64,000 bases of DNA from Hymenobacter psoromatis (GCA_001596155.1 CP014771.1:3286001-3350000); one strand, 5' to 3'; positions 9,277 through 18,800 are shown, numbered from the stretch's first letter. Notes: a model not told the origin generated them from the letters alone. Made by a program: numbers and translations.

Positions 9277-9508
9277 TTGTTTGGGAGTGCAAAGGTACGA
9301 AAAAAAGTTGTCGGCGCAAGAATATTCAACTAAAAATGGCCTGCCTGGGGCTGAGTGACTGATAGTCAGGCCCAAATATTTGGTAAGTTACCGCAGGTGC
9401 CTGCTTTTCCTACACGGGCGCTTCGCGAAAACGCAGGCGGCCGGGGGCTGGCAGCCAGCCCCCGGCGCGGGGCCGTAGCTTGCGAACTTATTCCTGCCTA
9501 CCCCCCGT

Positions 9509-10762
9509 ATGTCGCCCAAACGCCCCGCCGCCCTGGCTTTCATCTTTGTCACGATTCTTATCGACGTTATCGGGCTGGGCATTATCATTCCGGTGCTGCC
9601 GGCGCTCATTGAGCAGCTCACGGGCGAGGGCGTGAGCCGGGCTTCGCAGTACGCGGGCTGGCTGTCGTTTGCCTACGCGGCGGCGCAGTTTGCCTTCGCG
9701 CCGGTGGTGGGCGGGCTGTCTGACCGCTTTGGCCGGCGGCCGGTGCTGCTGGCTTCGCTGCTGGGGCTGGGCTGCGACTATGTGTTTCTGGCCCTGGCCC
9801 CCACTATTGCGTGGCTGTTCGTGGGGCGCGTTATCGCGGGCATTACGGGGGCCAGCTTCACCACGGCCACGGCCTACATCGCCGACGTGAGCCCGCCCGA
9901 AAAGCGCGCCCAGAACTTTGGGCTGGTGGGCGCGGCGTTTGGGCTGGGCTTCATTATCGGGCCGGTGCTGGGGGGGCTGTTCGCGCACTTCGGGGCGCGG
10001 GTGCCCTTCGTGGTGGCGGCCGGGCTGAGCTTGTGCAATTTCCTCTATGGCTTCTTCGTGGTGCCCGAGTCGCTGCCCGTCGAGCGCCGGCGGCCCTTCG
10101 AGTGGGCGCGGGCCAACGCCGTGGCCTCGCTACTGCGCCTGGGCAAGTACCCCAAAATTATTGGGCTGGTGGTGGCGCTGGTGCTGCTGTATCTGGCCGG
10201 CTCGGCCACGCAATCGGTCTGGACATTTTACACCATTCTGAAATTTGGCTGGACTGAAAAGCTCATTGGCTACTCGCTGGGCGCGGTGGGGGTAGGGGCG
10301 CTCATCGTGCAGGGCGGGCTGGTGCGGGTGGCCATCCCGAAGCTGGGCGCGGCGCGGTGCGTGGCGCTGGGCATCGTGTTCTATATTATTGGTTTCGTGC
10401 TGTTTGCGTTTGCCAGCAAGGGTTGGATGATGTTCGCCTTTACGGCCGTGTACGCGCTGGGCGGGCTGGCGGGGCCGGCCTTGCAGGGCAGCATTTCGGG
10501 CCAGGTGCCGCCCACCGAGCAGGGCGAGTTGCAGGGCGCGCTCACCTCGCTCATCAGCGCCACGGGGGTAGTGGGCCCGCTGCTGATGACCAGCCTCTTC
10601 GCCTGGTTTACGCGGCCCGCCGGCCCGGTTTACTTTCCGGGCGTGCCGTTTCTGGCGGGGGCCGTGCTCACGCTGGCGGCGCTGCTGGTGGCGGTTGGGC
10701 CGCTGCGCCGGCTGCCGCGGGTAGGCGTGGTGCCGACCATCGCGGAGGCGCACGGCGGGTAG
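9509..10762 (+). CDS. MFS exporter, TetA-like (TCR family)
   Basis: The 417-residue protein has twelve predicted membrane segments. Motif A of drug:proton antiporters is seen between helices 2 and 3 as GGLSDRFGRRPVLL, and the N-terminal segment LIDVIGLGIIIPVLP is typical of the TetA/TCR group. These proteins sit in the inner membrane and exchange a small molecule for protons. Many environmental members are annotated as tetracycline transporters without proof, so the substrate is open. No TetR regulator is adjacent. The start ATG follows CCTACCCCCC closely. Confidence 0.9.
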   Translation: MSPKRPAALAFIFVTILIDVIGLGIIIPVLPALIEQLTGEGVSRASQYAGWLSFAYAAAQFAFAPVVGGLSDRFGRRPVLLASLLGLGCDYVFLALAPTIAWLFVGRVIAGITGASFTTATAYIADVSPPEKRAQNFGLVGAAFGLGFIIGPVLGGLFAHFGARVPFVVAAGLSLCNFLYGFFVVPESLPVERRRPFEWARANAVASLLRLGKYPKIIGLVVALVLLYLAGSATQSVWTFYTILKFGWTEKLIGYSLGAVGVGALIVQGGLVRVAIPKLGAARCVALGIVFYIIGFVLFAFASKGWMMFAFTAVYALGGLAGPALQGSISGQVPPTEQGELQGALTSLISATGVVGPLLMTSLFAWFTRPAGPVYFPGVPFLAGAVLTLAALLVAVGPLRRLPRVGVVPTIAEAHGG

Positions 10763-10769
10763 AGTTCAC

Positions 10770-10889
10770 TTACCCGCGAACGGCTTTTACCGCGGAAGCC
10801 GCGGAAGTAAAGCGCGGAAGCCGCGGAGATTTAACTGAACGACTCCACGCACCTCCGCGGCTTCCGCGGTAAAAGCCGTTCGCGGGTAA
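10770..10889. repeat. 36-bp-arm palindrome
   Basis: TTACCCGCGAACGGCTTTTA and the following bases up to 10805 are mirrored at 10853-10888 with a 47-base loop. The left arm is followed by a partial internal repeat (GCGGAAGCCGCGGA). It directly follows the exporter gene and may end its transcript. Confidence 0.8.
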
Positions 10890-10925
10890 ACGAGCAAGAC
10901 TTTTTACAAAATATTTCATTCCAAG

Positions 10926-10956
10926 AAAGGCCCTTCTGAAAGTCAGAAGGGCCTTT
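10926..10956. terminator. hairpin terminator
   Basis: AAAGGCCCTTCTGA and TCAGAAGGGCCTTT pair perfectly around a 3-base loop, ending in TTTT. It separates the exporter from the BlaI operon. Confidence 0.8.
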
Positions 10957-11003
10957 TCAATGCGTAATACCAAGCAGGATAGGGGTAGGGCACAACCAAC
11001 ATT

Positions 11004-11037
11004 TACGAAAAATTCGTAGTATTACGAAAAATTCGTA
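11004..11037. promoter_or_regulatory. tandem BlaI-type operators
   Basis: The 15-mer TACGAAAAATTCGTA occurs twice, at 11004-11018 and 11023-11037, centre to centre 19 bases apart, immediately before the BlaI-like gene. The second copy extends to a longer dyad (11019-11041). Proteins of the BlaI/MecI family bind dyads with TAC/GTA arms, so autorepression of this operon is likely. Confidence 0.75.
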
Positions 11038-11046
11038 ATACTCAAA

Positions 11047-11412
11047 ATGGAACGCCTCACCCAACCCGAAGAAGACGCCCTGCGCGCCCTCTGGCACACC
11101 GGCCCGGCCTTCGTGAAGGACGTGCTGGCACGGCTGCCCGCCCCGCGCCCGCCCTACACGACCCTGGCCAGCACCCTGCGCAACCTGGAGCGCAAGCAGT
11201 ACCTGAGCGCCGAAAAGCTCGGCAATTCCTTCCGCTATGCGCCGCTGCTCAGCGCCGAGGACTACCAGCGCCGCTCGCTGGGCGCGCTGGTGCGCGAGCA
11301 TTTCCGCGACTCTTATAAGGAGTTGGTTTCCTTTTTCGCCAAGGAAGAAAAGGTGAGCGCCGCCGACTTGCAGGAGATTATCCGGCTCATCGAAACCCAG
11401 AAGCCCAAATAG
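11047..11412 (+). CDS. BlaI/MecI/CopY family transcriptional repressor
   Basis: The 121-residue protein starts with LTQPEEDALRALWHTGPAFVKDVLARL, the winged-helix pattern of penicillinase repressors, with the recognition helix region PPYTTLASTLRNLERKQYL. The C-terminal helix region serves for dimerisation and is where the partner protease usually cuts. It is followed two bases later by a BlaR1-like membrane protease gene, the classical pair. Two matching dyads sit just upstream. In Bacteroidota this pair often controls genes unrelated to beta-lactams, and no beta-lactamase is encoded here. Confidence 0.93.
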   Translation: MERLTQPEEDALRALWHTGPAFVKDVLARLPAPRPPYTTLASTLRNLERKQYLSAEKLGNSFRYAPLLSAEDYQRRSLGALVREHFRDSYKELVSFFAKEEKVSAADLQEIIRLIETQKPK

Positions 11413-11414
11413 TC

Positions 11415-12779
11415 ATGGCCCCTACCCTCCTGTATTTGCTCCAGGCCAATACCGTGCTGCTGCTCTTCGCGGCGGCCTATTATGGGCTGCTGCGCCGGCT
11501 CACGTTCTTCACCCTGAACCGGGCTTATCTGCTAGGCGCGCTCGTGTTTGCGGCGGTGTACCCGGCCCTGCCGGTGCCGGCACTGCTGCCGGCCAAAGCG
11601 CTGCTGCTGCCGGTTTCGTTGACGCTGACGGCCGGCCAAACGGCGGGCGGCGCGGCGGTCCCTACCCCCGGTTTCGACTGGCAAGCCGCCGCGCTTTGGC
11701 TGTATGCGGCGGGCGCGGGCCTGCTGCTGCTGCGCCTGCTGGGCCAGCTGCTGAGCCTGGCGTGGGTGCGGGCGCGGGCGCGGCCCACGTGGGTGCTGGG
11801 CCAGCCGGTGCGGGTGCGGGCGGGCGCGGGCGGGCCGTTCTCCTTCGGCCGCACCATCTACCTGAGCGAGAGCAGCCTGGCCGACACGGCCGCCCTATCC
11901 CCCGCCCTGCGCCACGAGCAGGCCCACGTGCGCCAGTGGCACACCCTGGATGTGCTATTGACCCAGCTGGCCACCGCCCTGACCTGGGCCAACCCGGCCG
12001 CCTGGCTGCTGCGTCGCGCCGTGCTCGACAACCTCGAATACCTGGCCGACCAGGCCGCCCTGCGCACTGGCCTCGACCGCCGCGCCTACCAGTATAGCCT
12101 GCTGCACCAGCAGCCGGGTGGCGTGCCGGCCCCGGCATTAGCCTTTCATTTCTCCTTTCTCACCCTCAAAAACCGCATTACCATGCTCAACCAGTCTGCT
12201 TCTACCACCGCCCAGCTCGGGCGTTATTTGGTGGCCGCGCCGCTCGTGGTGCTGCTGGCGCTGGGCTATTCCTGCGCGCAGAAAGTAGTGGCCCCCGTGC
12301 CCACCGCCACGGTCGCGGATAGTTTAGGTAAAAAAATGCCGCCGGCCATTATCTACATTGATGGCCAGCACCAGGATTCCACTGCCCTACGCAAGATTAA
12401 CCCTGATGATATTGTGAGTATCAACGTGTTGAAAGGGGAAGCTGCCCGTGCGTATGTTCCAGCTGCTGATAAGTACGGAGCTATTTTCATAACTACCAAG
12501 CAAAATCAGGACCGGGCCGACGTGGTTGCTTTTAATAAGAAACAGCAGCTGGGAAGCGCGAATAGCATTGAGGCGGTGGCCCTGAAAGCCATAGCCCGGC
12601 TGGCGCAGCTGCCCGCCAACGCTTCTTACTACTTGAATGGCCAGGTTTCTACCCGCGAAGCGGTTGCCCGGCTTGATTCGACAGCCATCCGCAAAGTCGA
12701 TGTGCTACAGGGCGCGCCGGCCGCCCGGTTAGCGCACGACGCCAAAGTGCAAACAGCCATAGTGGTTGAAACCAAGTAG
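11415..12779 (+). CDS. BlaR1-type M56 membrane metalloprotease with TonB-plug-like repeats
   Basis: The N-terminal half has four membrane segments (first LLYLLQANTVLLLFAAAYYGLL) and the M56 zinc motif HEQAH at residues 167-171, with a downstream Glu in DNLEYLADQAAL. After another membrane segment at about 270-288 (YLVAAPLVVLLALGYSCA) comes a C-terminal part that is not the penicillin-binding sensor of classical BlaR1. Instead it holds two copies of a plug-like module: IYIDGQHQDST...NPDDIVSINVLKGEAA...GAIFITTK and a weaker YYLNGQVSTRE...DVLQG. The same module recurs in the next genes. Presumably the protease inactivates the BlaI partner on a signal; the periplasmic module may be the sensor (inference). 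Confidence 0.9.
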   Translation: MAPTLLYLLQANTVLLLFAAAYYGLLRRLTFFTLNRAYLLGALVFAAVYPALPVPALLPAKALLLPVSLTLTAGQTAGGAAVPTPGFDWQAAALWLYAAGAGLLLLRLLGQLLSLAWVRARARPTWVLGQPVRVRAGAGGPFSFGRTIYLSESSLADTAALSPALRHEQAHVRQWHTLDVLLTQLATALTWANPAAWLLRRAVLDNLEYLADQAALRTGLDRRAYQYSLLHQQPGGVPAPALAFHFSFLTLKNRITMLNQSASTTAQLGRYLVAAPLVVLLALGYSCAQKVVAPVPTATVADSLGKKMPPAIIYIDGQHQDSTALRKINPDDIVSINVLKGEAARAYVPAADKYGAIFITTKQNQDRADVVAFNKKQQLGSANSIEAVALKAIARLAQLPANASYYLNGQVSTREAVARLDSTAIRKVDVLQGAPAARLAHDAKVQTAIVVETK

Positions 12780-12816
12780 CTTTTGCTCCTCTCACCCTTC
12801 ACAACCTTCGTTTTTT

Positions 12817-13380
12817 ATGTTCACCCAACCCACTTCGCCTACCCCCTCGCTGGGGCGCTACCTGCTGGCCACGCCCCTGGCCGCCCTGCTGCTATTCGGC
12901 ACCGCGCCGGCCCGCGCCCAGGTGGTGCCTAGCCCCGCGCCGCCCATGAAATCGGCACCGAGCAACCCCACGTACTACATTGATAGTAAGCTGTCTGACG
13001 CAACTGAGCTGACTAAAATCGAGCCTGATGCTATCAGCTACATACAGATTATCAAGGGGGATAAGCAGCGGAAGCTGTTTGGCAATACCACAACCGACGG
13101 CGTGGCCGTGATTACGACCAAGGCCAATGCCGGCTCGCCCGCCGTGCTGGCCTTCAACAAGCGCATCAACGACGTGGCGCCGCTGACGCCCGCCACGCCC
13201 GCGCAAAACAGCGCCGTGGCCGCCATCATGGCCTACATGACGAAAGCCTACCCCGCCGCCAAGCTCGAAATAGTGGGGCCGGTGGAGGGCCAGGCTGGCC
13301 GCTACCGCGCCATTTTCAAGCAAAACGGTCAGCGGCTGCAGCTGCTGTTCGACGGGCAGGGCCAGCCGGTGAAGGAGTAG
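12817..13380 (+). CDS. secreted protein with TonB-plug-like module
   Basis: The 187-residue protein has an N-terminal hydrophobic segment YLLATPLAALLLFGTAPARAQ ending in an A-R-A cleavage-like site, so it is probably exported. The middle carries YYIDSKLSDATELTKIEPDAISYIQIIKG...TDGVAVITTK, the same module as in the preceding BlaR1-like protein. The rest has no family I recognise. I use the ATG at 12817 because the earlier in-frame start overlaps the previous gene and adds no signal. Context puts it in the BlaI operon. Confidence 0.7.
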   Translation: MFTQPTSPTPSLGRYLLATPLAALLLFGTAPARAQVVPSPAPPMKSAPSNPTYYIDSKLSDATELTKIEPDAISYIQIIKGDKQRKLFGNTTTDGVAVITTKANAGSPAVLAFNKRINDVAPLTPATPAQNSAVAAIMAYMTKAYPAAKLEIVGPVEGQAGRYRAIFKQNGQRLQLLFDGQGQPVKE

Positions 13381-13487
13381 GCGGCCGGGTGGCCGGCTTA
13401 GCGCCGGGCGGACGGGTAGGGGCGGAGAGCGGCCCACCCATTCGTCCGGCGTTAAATTTGCTGGCTGCTACCGCCCTACCCCCCTCC

Positions 13488-13901
13488 ATGCCCACCGATT
13501 CCGCGCTGCCCGAGCTGCTTCACCTCACCTACCGCCCCGATTTGGCGGTGCTCATTGGCCGCTGGGGCTACCAGGCCGCCGAGGCCGAGCTGCCCGCCGA
13601 GTATGCCCGCCTGGAGGCCACCGCCCTGGCGCACGGGGCGCGGCACTGGCTTCAGGACATCCGCCGCCGCTCGCTCAACTACCCCAAAACCTCGCGCTGG
13701 CTGCTGACCGAGTTTTTCCCGGATATGGCCCGGCGGCTGGGCGGGCAGCTGCGCGTGGCCTACCTGGTGAGCCCGGCCTTGCAGGCCCACATCTATGCCG
13801 AGCCCACCTTCGTGCCGCTCGAAGCCTACGCGGGCCGGCCTTTCGCGGTGGGTTTTTTTGGGGATGAGGGCGCGGCCATTGAGTGGCTGCTGAGCCCGTA
13901 G
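13488..13901 (+). CDS. STAS-like hypothetical protein
   Basis: A 137-residue protein with alternating strands and helices: LTYRPDLAVLIGRWGYQ, a helix, HWLQDIRRRSLNYP with an Asp at the place of the STAS switch, RVAYLVSP and a final helix with EWLLSP. It resembles the small STAS-like proteins common in Hymenobacter genomes; no activity can be assigned. It lies between the plug-module genes on the same strand. Confidence 0.55.
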   Translation: MPTDSALPELLHLTYRPDLAVLIGRWGYQAAEAELPAEYARLEATALAHGARHWLQDIRRRSLNYPKTSRWLLTEFFPDMARRLGGQLRVAYLVSPALQAHIYAEPTFVPLEAYAGRPFAVGFFGDEGAAIEWLLSP

Positions 13902-13931
13902 TCAAGGCGGTTTGGGTTATTATATTTGAGC

Positions 13932-14021
13932 AGTAAGGTGCGGGGCTTGCCCCCGCCCATCGCTGAACAATTCGCACCTGTTTCGTTCAATGAAGGGCGG
14001 AGGCAAGCCCCACACCCTACT
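13932..14021. repeat. palindrome upstream of the interrupted gene
   Basis: Arms AGTAAGGTGCGGGGCTTGCC and its near complement (13992-14021) face each other around about 35 bases. A single related arm (GGACAAGCCCCGCACCCTAC) lies at about 46699-46718. Confidence 0.7.
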
Positions 14022-14044
14022 GCTTTTTCGATGACCAGTTACTC

Positions 14045-14119
14045 ATGTCACTTCGCCGATTTATCTCCGTGAGCAGAGTAGCAGGGAGCTGGCTGGCACT
14101 GTTGGTAACATTAGGCCTA
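14045..14119 (+). pseudogene. 5' fragment of plug-module gene, cut by IS630
   Basis: Twenty-five codons from ATG encode MSLRRFISVSRV followed by a hydrophobic stretch WLALLVTLGL, the first part of a signal peptide. The reading frame is cut at CTA by the IS630 element. Joining CTA to the GTG at 15347 restores one frame (signal peptide ending APAGARAQ). The intact protein would have had about 141 residues. Confidence 0.88.
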
Positions 14120-14123
14120 GTGC

Positions 14124-14918
14124 TTAGTCAGGCAAATAAGTTGCCCTAATTTTCTGATAGTGTCGGTCGAGTTTGACGCGCGCTTTTTCCAGGGTGAATT
14201 GCCATTTTACGGTGGCCCGCGCCGCATTACGCTCGGCCACGCAAACGGCAATATGGGCGGTGAGTTCGTCCTGGGTGGGGATGCGCTGGTGCAGGCACTG
14301 GCGGGCGATGGCCGAGAGTTCAAGTTCGACCATGTTGAGCCAGGAGGCGTTTTTCGGGGTGTAATGCCCTTCGAAGCGGGCGGCCAGGGCACGGGCCTGC
14401 ACCGCGGGCAAGTGTTGGTAAAAAACGGCGTCGGTATGCGTGTTGAGATTGTCTTGCACCAAGATAATTTTCTCGGCCTGCGGGTAGTAGGCGGCCAGTT
14501 GCTGCATGAAGCGGCAGTAGTCGGCCCCGGTGCGGCGGGCCGAGACCTCGACCAGGCGCTGACCGGTGCCCGGCTCAAAGGCGGCCAGCAGGCAGGCCGT
14601 GCCCTGGCGCACGTAGGTGCTGCTTTCCCGCCGGGGCCGCCCGGCTTTGGCCGGTTGCTCGTCTACGGCGGGCTGGGCGGGCACCGCCGGCAGCGGTTCG
14701 ACGGGCTGGGCGTGGAGCACGCAGGGCCGCTCATCGAAGCAGACGACGGGAAAACGCGGGTCATAGGCCCGCTCATACACGGCCAGCACGTCTTCCATGC
14801 GCGCCACGAAGGCCGCGTTCATCGCCCCCAGGCACCAGTGCTGCTGGCGGTGGGGCTGCAATTCGTTTTTTTGAGCACCTGGCTCACCGTCTCGTGCGAA
14901 ATGGCTTCCACCAGGCAC
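14124..14918 (-). CDS. IS630 transposase, C-terminal frame (DDE domain)
   Basis: This frame carries the DDE catalytic domain: VVCFDERP (first Asp), IILVQDNLNTHT (second Asp) and NASWLNMVELELSAI (Glu). It is in the -1 frame relative to the upstream frame at 14819-15289 and is probably expressed as a fusion by slippage on the A7 run (plus-strand T7 at 14866-14872). The frame enters at KNELQPH just after the slip. Confidence 0.92.
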   Translation of the reverse strand: MPGGSHFARDGEPGAQKNELQPHRQQHWCLGAMNAAFVARMEDVLAVYERAYDPRFPVVCFDERPCVLHAQPVEPLPAVPAQPAVDEQPAKAGRPRRESSTYVRQGTACLLAAFEPGTGQRLVEVSARRTGADYCRFMQQLAAYYPQAEKIILVQDNLNTHTDAVFYQHLPAVQARALAARFEGHYTPKNASWLNMVELELSAIARQCLHQRIPTQDELTAHIAVCVAERNAARATVKWQFTLEKARVKLDRHYQKIRATYLPD

Positions 14919-15289
14919 AATTCCACGGCTTTATCAGCCAGCAGACGCAGGGTCCAGCGGCTGTGGCCCACCGGGGCCGGCGTGCAGGCCAAGGCGGTGA
15001 GGGCGGCCCGCTGGGACCCGTCGAAGCGCGGGGGCGTACCGCTACGCGGGGCCTCGGCCAGCGCAAATTGCCAGCCGCCCGCTTCGTAGCGGCGGCGCAG
15101 TTCACTGATGGTCTGCCGGCTCAGGCCGACGGCCTTACCCGCCGCCTGTTGGCCGATGCCAGTAGCTAAGGCCAGCAGGGCCTGGGCGCGGCGCACGGCC
15201 CGCACTGAGCGGCAGCCCGTGCGGGTGAAGTTTTCCAGGGCGGCCTGGTCGGCGGCCGGTAAGGCGAAAGAAGTGATTGGTCGGGCCAT
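14819..15289 (-). CDS. IS630 transposase, N-terminal frame (HTH)
   Basis: The 156-residue frame holds the paired-like DNA-binding part of IS630 transposases: RRAQALLALATGIGQQAAGKAVGLSRQTISELRRRYEAGG. It ends after VLKKTN at a run of seven A, where the DDE frame overlaps it in the -1 register. This arrangement matches programmed frameshifting in IS630 elements, although a simple inactivating frameshift cannot be excluded. Confidence 0.9.
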   Translation of the reverse strand: MARPITSFALPAADQAALENFTRTGCRSVRAVRRAQALLALATGIGQQAAGKAVGLSRQTISELRRRYEAGGWQFALAEAPRSGTPPRFDGSQRAALTALACTPAPVGHSRWTLRLLADKAVELCLVEAISHETVSQVLKKTNCSPTASSTGAWGR

Positions 15290-15346
15290 ACTAGGCTAAC
15301 CTAAACTGCCTGCATTCTGTTAGTCAACTTCGCTGACTAAGCACTA

Positions 15347-15697
15347 GTGGCCCCGGCTGGGGCCCGCGCCCAGGCACCAGGGGTAGGGGTTCATATTGAA
15401 GACGCGCCGGCGCCGGGCACTATCTCAACCCACATTTTTCTGGATGGTCCTCCACAGAAAGGCCCGTTCCCAGTCTTTTACGTGGACGGGCAGCGTCTCG
15501 ACTCAGCGGCCGTTACCAAAGTCACTCCTGCTGATGTGAAGAGCATTTCAGTTTTAAAGGATTTTGACGCCCGCCTATTGGGGCCCGAGGAGGGCCGGCG
15601 CGGGGTACTATTTATCACTACCAAAGCCGGCCAGCACACGCGCGCCGTGCGCGCCTTCAACCGCCGGCTGAAACGGCTGAGCCGCCGCCAACCCTAA
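15347..15697 (+). pseudogene. 3' fragment of interrupted plug-module gene
   Basis: This frame continues the protein begun at 14045: end of the signal peptide (VAPAGARAQ), then FPVFYVDGQRLDSAAVTKVTPADVKSISVLKDFDAR...GVLFITTKAG, the plug-like module shared with the two upstream genes, and a basic tail. A GTG right at the junction could in principle restart translation, but the signal peptide would be lost. Confidence 0.85.
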
Positions 15698-15802
15698 CGC
15701 CCGCCGTCCCGGCCGAACTACCGGCCTACCCCCGGCGTTGGCCCAAGCGGACGTAACTTGTCTCGGCGCGGGCCGCAGCGGCGTCCGCTTTTTTCTTAGC
15801 CT

Positions 15803-18800
15803 ATGACGATGGTAGCGGACCGGCCGGCAGCCGGGGTTTCTTCGACTGACTTTCCGGCCCTGGCCCAGGTGCGGGCCGAACTGGAAGCCTACAAGCGCAA
15901 GTTTTATCTGAGCCTGCTGGTGCGCGGCGGCCTGGTGGCGGCGGCCCTGCTGCTGAGCTTGTTCGTGGTGTTCAACACGTTGGAGTATTTTCTGTACCTA
16001 CCCCCCGTGGTGCGGGCGGGGCTGCTGTTTGGCTTTCTGGCCCTGGTGGTGTACGCGGTGGGGCGCTGGCTGTGGCAGCCGCTGGCCGCGCTGGCCAACC
16101 TGCGCCGCCTGCTCAGCGACGAGCAGGCGGCCCGACAGGTGGGCGACTTGTTTCCGCAGGTGCAGGACCGCCTCCTCAACGCCTTGCAGCTGCAAGGCCA
16201 GGCGCGCGGCAACGAGCTGCTGCTGGCCAGCCTGGAGCAGCGCGCCGCGCAGCTGCAAGGCGTGTCGTTTGCGCAAGGCATTGACATTCAGCAGCAGAGC
16301 CGGCCGCTGTGGAAGTACGTGCTCCCCCCCCTGGCGGTGCTGCTGCTGGCGCTGGCGTTTTTCCCGAGCTTTATTACGCAGCCCACCAGCCGCATCTGGC
16401 ACTACCAGCGCCACTACTCGCGGCCCGCGCCGTTCGATTTTGTCATCAAGAATAAGAGCCTGACGGTCTTTAAAGGCGAGAGCTTTACGCTGGAGGTGGC
16501 CGTGGCGGGCAAGGCCGTGCCCGCCAGCCTGAGCCTGCTGGCGGCGGGCGGCCCCGACCGGCCGCTGGCCAAAGTGCCGGGCCGGGCCGGCGAGTTTCGC
16601 TACACCTTCGAGCAGCCCGCCGGCGACGTCACGTTTCAGCTCAGCGGCGCGGGCTTCGTGTCGGATGAGTATCACCTGACGGTGCTGGAGCGGCCCGATT
16701 TGCGCGACTTCACAATGCGGGTTTCCTACCCCCCCTACACCGGCCGGCCCGCCGAAACCATCCGCAACGGCGGCAACCTGACCGTGCCCGAGGGCAGCCA
16801 ACTGCGCTGGGAGTTCAGCACGGCCGCCACCGAGGCGCTGGCGCTACGCTTCGACAACCCCGCCGAACTAGTGCAGGCCAGCCACCAGGGCGACAGCTTC
16901 GTGGCCGAGCGCCGGGCGCTGCGCTCGCAGCCCTATCTGGTGCAGCTGCGCAACGCGGCCAGCGCTAATGCCAACCCCATCAGCTACCAGCTCACGGTGG
17001 TGCCCGACGCCTACCCCACCCTCACGGTGGAAGCCTTCGCCGACACCACCGCCCAGCGCTACCTGGCCGTGGGCGGCACCGCCACCGACGACTACGGCCT
17101 CACGGCCCTGCGCCTGCACTACGCCGTGCAGCGCGCCGGCACCAACCAGAACGCCAAACTCTTAACTTTTAACTCTAAACTCTTACCTCTCCCCACGGGC
17201 GCGGGCGGCACCTACGCCTACACTTGGAACCTGGCCGCGCTGAACTTGCAGCCCGGCGACCGGCTGGAATATTTTGTGGAAGCTACTGATAATGACGGCA
17301 TTCATGGGCCGAAGAGCACGCGCTCGCGGCCCCTGGAATACCGCCTGCCCAGCCGCCGCGAGCTGGATAAGCAGCTGGCTTCGCAGGCTACGTCGGTGGC
17401 CAGCCAGCTTAGCTCGGCGGCCAAGCAGAGCAAGCAGTTGGAGCGCGAGCTGGCCCAGAGCCAGGACAAGCTCAAGACCAAGCGCGACCTGAGCTTTCAG
17501 GACCGCAAGCAGCTCGAAGACATGCTCGACCAGAAGCAGCAGCTCGACCAGCAGATGCAGCAGATGCAGCAGAAATTCGAGCAATTGCAAAAGCAGCAGG
17601 ACCAGCAGAGCCCCAAAAGCGAGGAAATGGCCAAGAAGGCTGAGGAGCTGAAAAAGCTCATGAACGACCTGCTCGACCCCGAAACCAAGAAGCTCTACGA
17701 CAAGCTGCAAAAGCTGCTGGACCAGCAAAAGCAGCCCGACGCCGAGATGCAAAAGCTGCTGCAACAGCTCGAAAACAAGGAAAATACCTTGCAAAAAGAG
17801 CTGGACCGCGCGCTGGAAATGTTTAAGCAGATGCAATTTGAGCAAAAGGCCGAGCAAACCGCTGACCGCCTGGAGCAGCTGGCGAAAGAGGAAGAGAAAT
17901 TAGCCGAAAAAACCGCCGAGAATGACAAGGAAAACCCCGCCAACCAGCTCAACAACAAGGAGCAAGGAACCAAGAACCAGGGACTCCAAAAAGAGCAGGC
18001 CCAGAAGCGCCAGGAGTTTGAGGAGTTGAAAAAAGACCTCGCCGACCTCAAGCAGCAGGACAAGGAAATGGGCGACCAGAACGACTTGGACGAGCAGAAG
18101 CCCGACCAGCAGCAAACCGACCAGGACCTGCAGGACGGCGAGCAGCAGCTGAGCAAAAACCAGAACAAAAAAGCCAGCCAGAGCCAGAAAGCTGCCGCCG
18201 AGCGGATGAAGAAGATGGCCAAGAAGATGAAGGACCAGATGAGCGACGACGAGCAGCAGAAGGCCCAGCAAAACATCGATGACCTGCGCGACATCTTGGA
18301 TAACCTGGTGACGCTCAGCTTCGACCAGGAGAAACTGATGAAAGACTTCCGGGCCGTGGACCAGAGCGACCCGCGCTTCGTGCAGCTCGGCCAGACGCAG
18401 CGCAAGCTGCGCGACGACGCCAAAATCATTCAGGACTCCTTGTATGCGCTGGCCAAGCGCGAGCCGCGCATTCAGAGCTTCGTGACCCGCGAGGTGGGCG
18501 AGATGAACGGCCGCATGGACGAGTCATTGACCCACATCAAGCAGCGCGACGTGCCCCGCGCCACCGCCACCGAGCAGCAGGCCATGACCAGCATCAACAA
18601 CCTGGCCCTCATGCTTTCTGATGCGCTCAAGCAGATGCAGCAGGACTTGCAGCAGATGCAGGGCAAGGGCCAGGGGCCACCCCAGCCCGGCAGCGGCAAA
18701 GGCAAGAAAAAAGGCAAGGGCAGCTCGCCCGGCCCCGGCAGCCTGGGCAAGATGCAGCAGCAGCTCAACGACCAGATTCAGCAGCTGCAACAGAGCGGCA

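Larger units (their letters stand above)
14118..15346 (-). mobile_element. IS630-family insertion sequence
   Basis: The 14-base ends TAGTGCTTAGTCAG (14118-14131) and CTGACTAAGCACTA (15333-15346) are perfect inverted repeats that include the duplicated TA target. TA duplication is the hallmark of IS630/Tc1-mariner elements. The body of about 1225 bases encodes the transposase in two overlapping frames. The element sits inside the signal-peptide coding part of a plug-module gene. Confidence 0.93.

Noticed and set aside
9509..10762. Call as a tetracycline resistance gene
   Set aside because: The protein has TetA family features but no adjacent regulator or mobile context; resistance cannot be claimed.
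11047..12779. Call as a beta-lactam resistance operon
   Set aside because: The BlaR1-like protein lacks the penicillin-binding sensor domain and no beta-lactamase gene is present.
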